Shown here one piece after another: positions 60,493 to 64,000 of a stretch of DNA of 64,000 nt. The notes beneath the pieces are model-generated. The model was not told where the DNA came from. It searched no databases and saw nothing but the letters and a program-made list of their open reading frames with translations. Source of the DNA: an uncultured Acetatifactor sp. (GTDB lineage: Bacteria; Bacillota; Clostridia; Lachnospirales; Lachnospiraceae); assembly GCA_947581865.1 (NCBI GenBank), contig CANPWA010000012.1, forward strand, positions 1-64,000, read 5' to 3'. The position numbers were made by a program, and so were the translations under genes. Every line of letters begins with the position of its first letter. Positions within the stretch are counted from its first letter, which is position 1.

Positions 60493-60870
60493 TCATAAGT
60501 TCGTATTATTCACACGTTCAATTTCTTTCCTGTAAAATTCTATCTTCTCATCCAATTTAGTCTTGTGTTCCTGCAACTGCGATATCTGGTCATTAAGTGC
60601 CTGGCGGTGCTGTACCAGCATTTCCATCCTTTCAGAAAGAGTGGGATCGCCTGTTGCCCGAAGTTCAGCATAGCGCCTGATTTCCTTAATGGGCATCCCG
60701 GTATCTTTCAGGCGTTTGATAAATTCAATCCATGTGAGGTCTTTGTCGGAATAGCAGCGGCGGTTGCTGGCATTTCTTTCCGGTGTTATCAAGCCTTCGT
60801 GTTCATAGTAGCGGAGGGTATGTATCCCAAGATTTGTAAGTTTTGAGAATTCCCCGATGGAATATTCCAT
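60493..60870 (-). CDS. MerR-family transcriptional regulator
   Basis: A 125-residue activator. The N-terminal winged helix is IGEFSKLTNLGIHTLRYYEHEGLITPERN, followed by the coiled-coil dimer helix (about 82-120, ERMEMLVQHRQALNDQISQL). There is no Cys-rich metal motif and no large C-terminal ligand domain, so it belongs to the short drug- or stress-responsive type. It is transcribed divergently from the SDR gene, whose promoter has the MerR 19-base spacer and dyad. Confidence 0.93.
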   Translation of the reverse strand: MEYSIGEFSKLTNLGIHTLRYYEHEGLITPERNASNRRCYSDKDLTWIEFIKRLKDTGMPIKEIRRYAELRATGDPTLSERMEMLVQHRQALNDQISQLQEHKTKLDEKIEFYRKEIERVNNTNL

Positions 60871-60890
60871 AAAAAATCACCTCAATCCTC

Positions 60891-60921
60891 TTGACATAGA
60901 GTTTACTCTACATTGTATGGT
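60891..60921 (+). promoter_or_regulatory. MerR-type promoter and operator of the SDR gene
   Basis: -35 TTGACA (60891-60896), a 19-base spacer (60897-60915) and -10 TATGGT (60916-60921). The spacer holds the perfect dyad TAGAGT-TT-ACTCTA (60897-60910). An over-long spacer with a central dyad is the mark of MerR-activated promoters. Confidence 0.88.
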
Positions 60922-60953
60922 TGGATTATACCAAATCAAAGGAGGATTTTCAA

Positions 60954-61739
60954 ATGGTTCAGGAAAAATATACGGTCATTACCGGGGCAAGTTCAGGCAT
61001 CGGTTATGAGGCGGCAAAGGCGTTTGCAGAGCGGGGCAAAAATCTGGTTATCATAGCAAGGCGGGGGAACAATCTTGAAAGGCTGAAACGGGAGATTTTA
61101 GAAAAATCCCCGGACTTGGATATTGTCATCAGAAGTACCGATTTATCCATTCCTGAAAATGTATACCAGCTCTATGAAGGGCTAAAGGAATATGAAATTG
61201 AAACGTGGATCAATAATGCGGGATTCGGCAATTACGACAGCGTGGCGCATCAGGACTTGAAAAAGATTGGGGCGATGCTGCATCTGAACATAGAGGCACT
61301 GACAATCCTGTCCTCATTGTATGTCCGTGATTACAAGGATACAGAAAGGGCGCAGCTTATCAATATATCCTCATGCGGGGGCTATACGATTGTCCCTACG
61401 GCAGTGACTTATTGTGCGGCGAAGTTTTATGTCAGCACATTTACGGAGGGGCTGGCACGGGAACTGGAAGAAACAGGAGCAAAAATGAAAGTGAAGGTGC
61501 TGGCACCCGCAGCGACAAGGACGGAGTTTGGAATGGTGGCAAATGATGTTAGCGAATATGACTATGACAAGTCTTTCGGAACATACCACACGAGCAAACA
61601 GGTAGCCGGATTTCTGCTTGAACTGTATGACAGTGAAAAAGTGGTGGGGCTGGTAGACAGGGAGGATTTCAGTTTCCGGCTGGCAGACCCATTGTTTCCG
61701 TATGCGGGGAAATCCTCGCATAATCAGCAGCGTATGTGA
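60954..61739 (+). CDS. short-chain dehydrogenase/reductase
   Basis: A 261-residue NAD(P)-dependent SDR. The cofactor motif is VITGASSGIGYEAAKAF, then WINNAGFG, and the catalytic set is Ser in INISSCGGY with Tyr and Lys in YCAAKFYV. The substrate is unknown. AAAGGAGG (about 60939-60946) fixes ATG 60954. It is under the MerR-type promoter and divergent from the MerR gene, so it is probably induced by the regulator's signal. Confidence 0.92.
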   Translation: MVQEKYTVITGASSGIGYEAAKAFAERGKNLVIIARRGNNLERLKREILEKSPDLDIVIRSTDLSIPENVYQLYEGLKEYEIETWINNAGFGNYDSVAHQDLKKIGAMLHLNIEALTILSSLYVRDYKDTERAQLINISSCGGYTIVPTAVTYCAAKFYVSTFTEGLARELEETGAKMKVKVLAPAATRTEFGMVANDVSEYDYDKSFGTYHTSKQVAGFLLELYDSEKVVGLVDREDFSFRLADPLFPYAGKSSHNQQRM

Positions 61740-61786
61740 AAATATAATGGACATTTGCGAAGAATACATGAATCGTACAAAAGCTA

Positions 61787-61822
61787 ACCGCCGCTATGGG
61801 AAAACCGCCCCACAGCGGCGGT
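61787..61822. terminator. hairpin after the SDR gene
   Basis: ACCGCCGCT (61787-61795) with AGCGGCGGT (61814-61822), a perfect 9-bp stem. There is no T run, so termination is uncertain. Confidence 0.45.
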
Positions 61823-61976
61823 CTGCCATTCTCCCTAAAACGCAATCTTCCCGCCATCCTTCTTCCGGCAAGAGCAGCCGGGATACACACCGGATTTATT
61901 TGCGGTCCGCCCAATGAAATCTTTTAGTGGAAAACCAGGGAGGTTAGAGGTAATATGCTGACACGGCTTTATAGTC
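61823..61976. other. gene-free stretch
   Basis: With the flanking bases, about 340 bases from 61740 to 62080 hold no supported gene. Apart from the hairpin at 61787 and the direct repeats at 61977, nothing was recognised. Confidence 0.55.
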
Positions 61977-62008
61977 GTTTGGTGCAATTTATGGGAGTTT
62001 CGTGCAAT
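61977..62008 (+). promoter_or_regulatory. candidate LytTR-type binding site
   Basis: Two 12-base direct repeats, GTTTGGTGCAAT (61977-61988) and GTTTCGTGCAAT (61997-62008), with a 20-base period, about 70 bases before the LytTR regulator gene. LytTR proteins bind paired direct repeats about two helical turns apart. Confidence 0.55.
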
Positions 62009-62080
62009 GGGATTTGATAGGATACCCCATAATCCGATATTATATATGGTGGAAAAGAATTCAGAATTGAGGAAATTGTA

Positions 62081-62776
62081 ATGAAGATAGCAATCTGCGA
62101 TGACAGGAAAAATGACAGGGAAGCGTTAAGGGCGCTGCTGGAAGCATATGGGCAGGATTTTGAAATCAGGGAATACGGCTCCGGCAGCGGCCTGTGCGGG
62201 GATACGGAATTTATACGGGAATGCGGGATCGTCTTCCTTGACATCAACATGGACGGCATGGATGGGCTGGAAACTGCCAGGCAGATAAAGGCGGAATGCC
62301 CGAAAGTACATATCGTGCTGGTCACTGCCTATGTGAATTATGCGCTGGACGGGTACAAGGTGAAGGCGAGCCGCTTCCTCTTAAAGGATGACCTGGAGCA
62401 GACCCTGCAGGAATGCATGGACGACATCCTGCGGGAAATCCGGCAGGAGGAGCGTGTGGTGGAGTTCGGCTTCGTGGAGGGGAACATACGGCTTAAGGTG
62501 GATGACATCATCTATATCGAGACGAGCAAGCACAAGAATGTATTTTACACGCAGGAGCAGACGTTCAGCATCTATAAAAAGATGGATGAGCTGGAAGAAG
62601 ACCTGAAGGGAATGGGCTTTGTGCGGATACACCAGAGCTTCCTCATCAACATGAAGTATATAGAGAAGATCAGCAACTATGTCATGATCCTGACCACGGG
62701 GAAGGAGATATCCGTGCCGAAGTCAAGATACCCGGAAGTGAAGCGGCAGTACACACTGTTTAAGGGGGCGGAGTGA
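62081..62776 (+). CDS. AgrA-type LytTR response regulator
   Basis: A 231-residue regulator. The receiver domain (1-120) has the acidic pair in AICDDRK, phospho-Asp in VFLDINMDGMDG and a Lys near SRFLLKDDL. The LytTR DNA-binding domain (about 130-231) contains DDIIYIETSKHKNVFYT, FVRIHQSFLINMKYI and VPKSRYPEVKRQY. It is followed two bases later by a GHKL kinase, so the pair resembles AgrA-AgrC of peptide quorum sensing; no AgrB or AgrD was seen here. Confidence 0.92.
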   Translation: MKIAICDDRKNDREALRALLEAYGQDFEIREYGSGSGLCGDTEFIRECGIVFLDINMDGMDGLETARQIKAECPKVHIVLVTAYVNYALDGYKVKASRFLLKDDLEQTLQECMDDILREIRQEERVVEFGFVEGNIRLKVDDIIYIETSKHKNVFYTQEQTFSIYKKMDELEEDLKGMGFVRIHQSFLINMKYIEKISNYVMILTTGKEISVPKSRYPEVKRQYTLFKGAE

Positions 62777-62778
62777 TT

Positions 62779-64000
62779 ATGGGAATAGGAACATGGATAC
62801 TTTCGTTTTGCATCATTGCGATAGAGGTATGGGGGAGCGTGTACTTTTTCGACATATTCATGGAGCGGAAAAGGACGGGATGTCTGGATAAGTGCAGGTA
62901 TATAGTTTTGTATTTTGACAGTGTGGTCATTGCGTTACTTGACCTGTACAGGGTCTCAATGGGAATCAAGGTATTGATAGCAGTTTTGGTGTACATGACA
63001 TTCTGCGAGGTGTTCTATAGAGCGAAGTTGAAGCAGTGCATTTTCTTTTCTATGTTGAATTATTCACTGTTACTTTTGACAGATATTTTTTCATTGCTGA
63101 TTAATAATATTATGAATTCCAAAGATGAGTTGTATGCTTTAGAGAATCCTTTTTTGATCCTGCCTATAAAAATGGTTCGTGTTTTCCTGCTTTTTGTACT
63201 ATGCAGGATATGGAAAGGGAAGAACAGCTATGACACACTTTCCAACCGGGAATGGCGGAAATTCGGCATGGTGCCTCTGTTCACCGTGGCATCCATACTG
63301 CTCATGTACTTCTGTTACAGCGGCGAGAAAAAGGTGCAGGCCGTCTACCTTTTCCTTGCAGCGGGGCTGATAGTGATAAACCTCCTAGTGATGATGCTGA
63401 TGCAGGACATCCTTGAAAAAGGTGAACTTCTGCGGGAGAATGCGCTGACAGGCCAGAAGAAGGAAAGCCAGCTTGCCCATTACCGGGATATGCAGGCAGT
63501 CTATGAGCGGCAGGGGCGGAAGATGCACGACTATAAGAACCAGATCAGGACGATGCAGGTGCTGTTAAAGGAGGGCGATACGCAGGCCGCCGCCGCGCTT
63601 GCGGAGCGGCTGACGGAGAGCATATCGGTGGAGATGGCGGCGGTCAATACGAACCACTCCATCGTGGACGCGGTGCTGAACCAGAAGTTCCATGCCGCAA
63701 GGGAGCAGGGCGTGTCCATGATATTCAAGGTCGGCGATATGCAGGGGCTTAGGCTGGACGGGGAGGAAACCGTGATCCTGCTTTCCAACCTGCTGGACAA
63801 TGCCATCCATGAGTGCGTGAAGGTTGTGCGGGCGGGGAGGAATGCCGTTATCCACATTAAGCTGGTGCAGGAGGATGGAAAACTGATTTTTTCCGTAAAG
63901 AACCCCGTAGTGGAAAAGGTGCAGGTCACGGACGGCATCGTGCTGGATTCTAATGGAGGGATGCATGGTGTCGGACTTATGAACGTAAAGGCGGTGGTGG
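62779..64000 (+). CDS. AgrC-type GHKL sensor kinase, cut by the window end
   Basis: Open from the ATG at 62779 to the window edge (407 codons). Six to seven N-terminal helices (about 1-215) form the sensor. The dimerisation box has the phospho-His in RKMHDYKNQIRTMQ, the N-box is LLSNLLDNAIHECVKV and the G-box begins GMHGVGLMNVKAV, so only the last residues are missing. This is the kinase class that senses cyclic peptides in agr systems. The first 130 codons are AT-richer than the kinase half. Confidence 0.9.
   Translation, partial: MGIGTWILSFCIIAIEVWGSVYFFDIFMERKRTGCLDKCRYIVLYFDSVVIALLDLYRVSMGIKVLIAVLVYMTFCEVFYRAKLKQCIFFSMLNYSLLLLTDIFSLLINNIMNSKDELYALENPFLILPIKMVRVFLLFVLCRIWKGKNSYDTLSNREWRKFGMVPLFTVASILLMYFCYSGEKKVQAVYLFLAAGLIVINLLVMMLMQDILEKGELLRENALTGQKKESQLAHYRDMQAVYERQGRKMHDYKNQIRTMQVLLKEGDTQAAAALAERLTESISVEMAAVNTNHSIVDAVLNQKFHAAREQGVSMIFKVGDMQGLRLDGEETVILLSNLLDNAIHECVKVVRAGRNAVIHIKLVQEDGKLIFSVKNPVVEKVQVTDGIVLDSNGGMHGVGLMNVKAVV

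Overview
The window reads as a chromosomal piece of a Gram-positive Clostridia bacterium, most likely a Lachnospiraceae gut anaerobe. This rests on gene content: a dgt-dnaG-rpoD macromolecular-synthesis block, RNase P RNA of the ordinary bacterial type, TrpB2, PyrB plus PyrI, pyruvate phosphate dikinase, a CotH-free but CheX/hemerythrin-bearing signalling set, PF06541 membrane proteins, and a PD-(D/E)XK transposase-like nuclease. The central part (about 5.3-57.4 kb) is GC-moderate and densely packed with RBS-coupled, often overlapping genes. The two ends are AT-richer accessory DNA. No tRNA, rRNA or CRISPR array was recognised.

Left end (1-5.2 kb): a structured RNA-like segment with a terminator, an AT-rich membrane protein, an IS110-family (IS1111-like) transposase with a structured 3' flank that may hold its guide RNA, two small AT-rich proteins, and a PD-(D/E)XK nuclease gene bracketed by two diverged direct repeats of about 150 bp, each carrying the same strong hairpin.

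Core (5.3-57.4 kb): dgt, dnaG, rpoD, trmK, a TGS-type nucleoside kinase and a membrane glycosyltransferase-like protein; rnpB with its own promoter; a trypsin-like protease; a metal-homeostasis cluster (His-rich COG0523 GTPase, a second COG0523-like GTPase fused to a YcgQ/TIGR03943-like domain, a ZIP transporter); ylmH; cardiolipin synthase; a two-component system; a pair of uncharacterised coiled-coil proteins; a 7TM-PAS-GGDEF-EAL protein; then on the minus strand TrpB2, PyrI, PyrB and a nitroreductase. Next come a folate operon (folC, folE, HD hydrolase, folP, folB-folK fusion, ArsR regulator), pheA, a polyphosphate operon (DUF815 AAA, ppx/gppA, ppk), maf and a HAD phosphatase, a PHP-HAD fusion, a hemerythrin-CheX fusion, an ABC-F ATPase with one degenerate ATP site, a membrane protein, a GDPD phosphodiesterase and ppdK.

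Right end (57.4-64 kb): a small AT-rich islet with two unknown genes sits between ppdK and a partial duplicate of the ppdK tail and its terminator. After it come a region with six TTTGGCAAAAG-type repeats, an FAD-dependent oxidoreductase, a MerR regulator divergent from an SDR gene with a textbook MerR-type promoter, and an AgrA/AgrC-like LytTR-GHKL system that runs off the window. The most unusual items are the duplicated-tail islet, the repeat-flanked nuclease, the fused metal GTPase, the hemerythrin-CheX and PHP-HAD fusions, and the asymmetric ABC-F protein.
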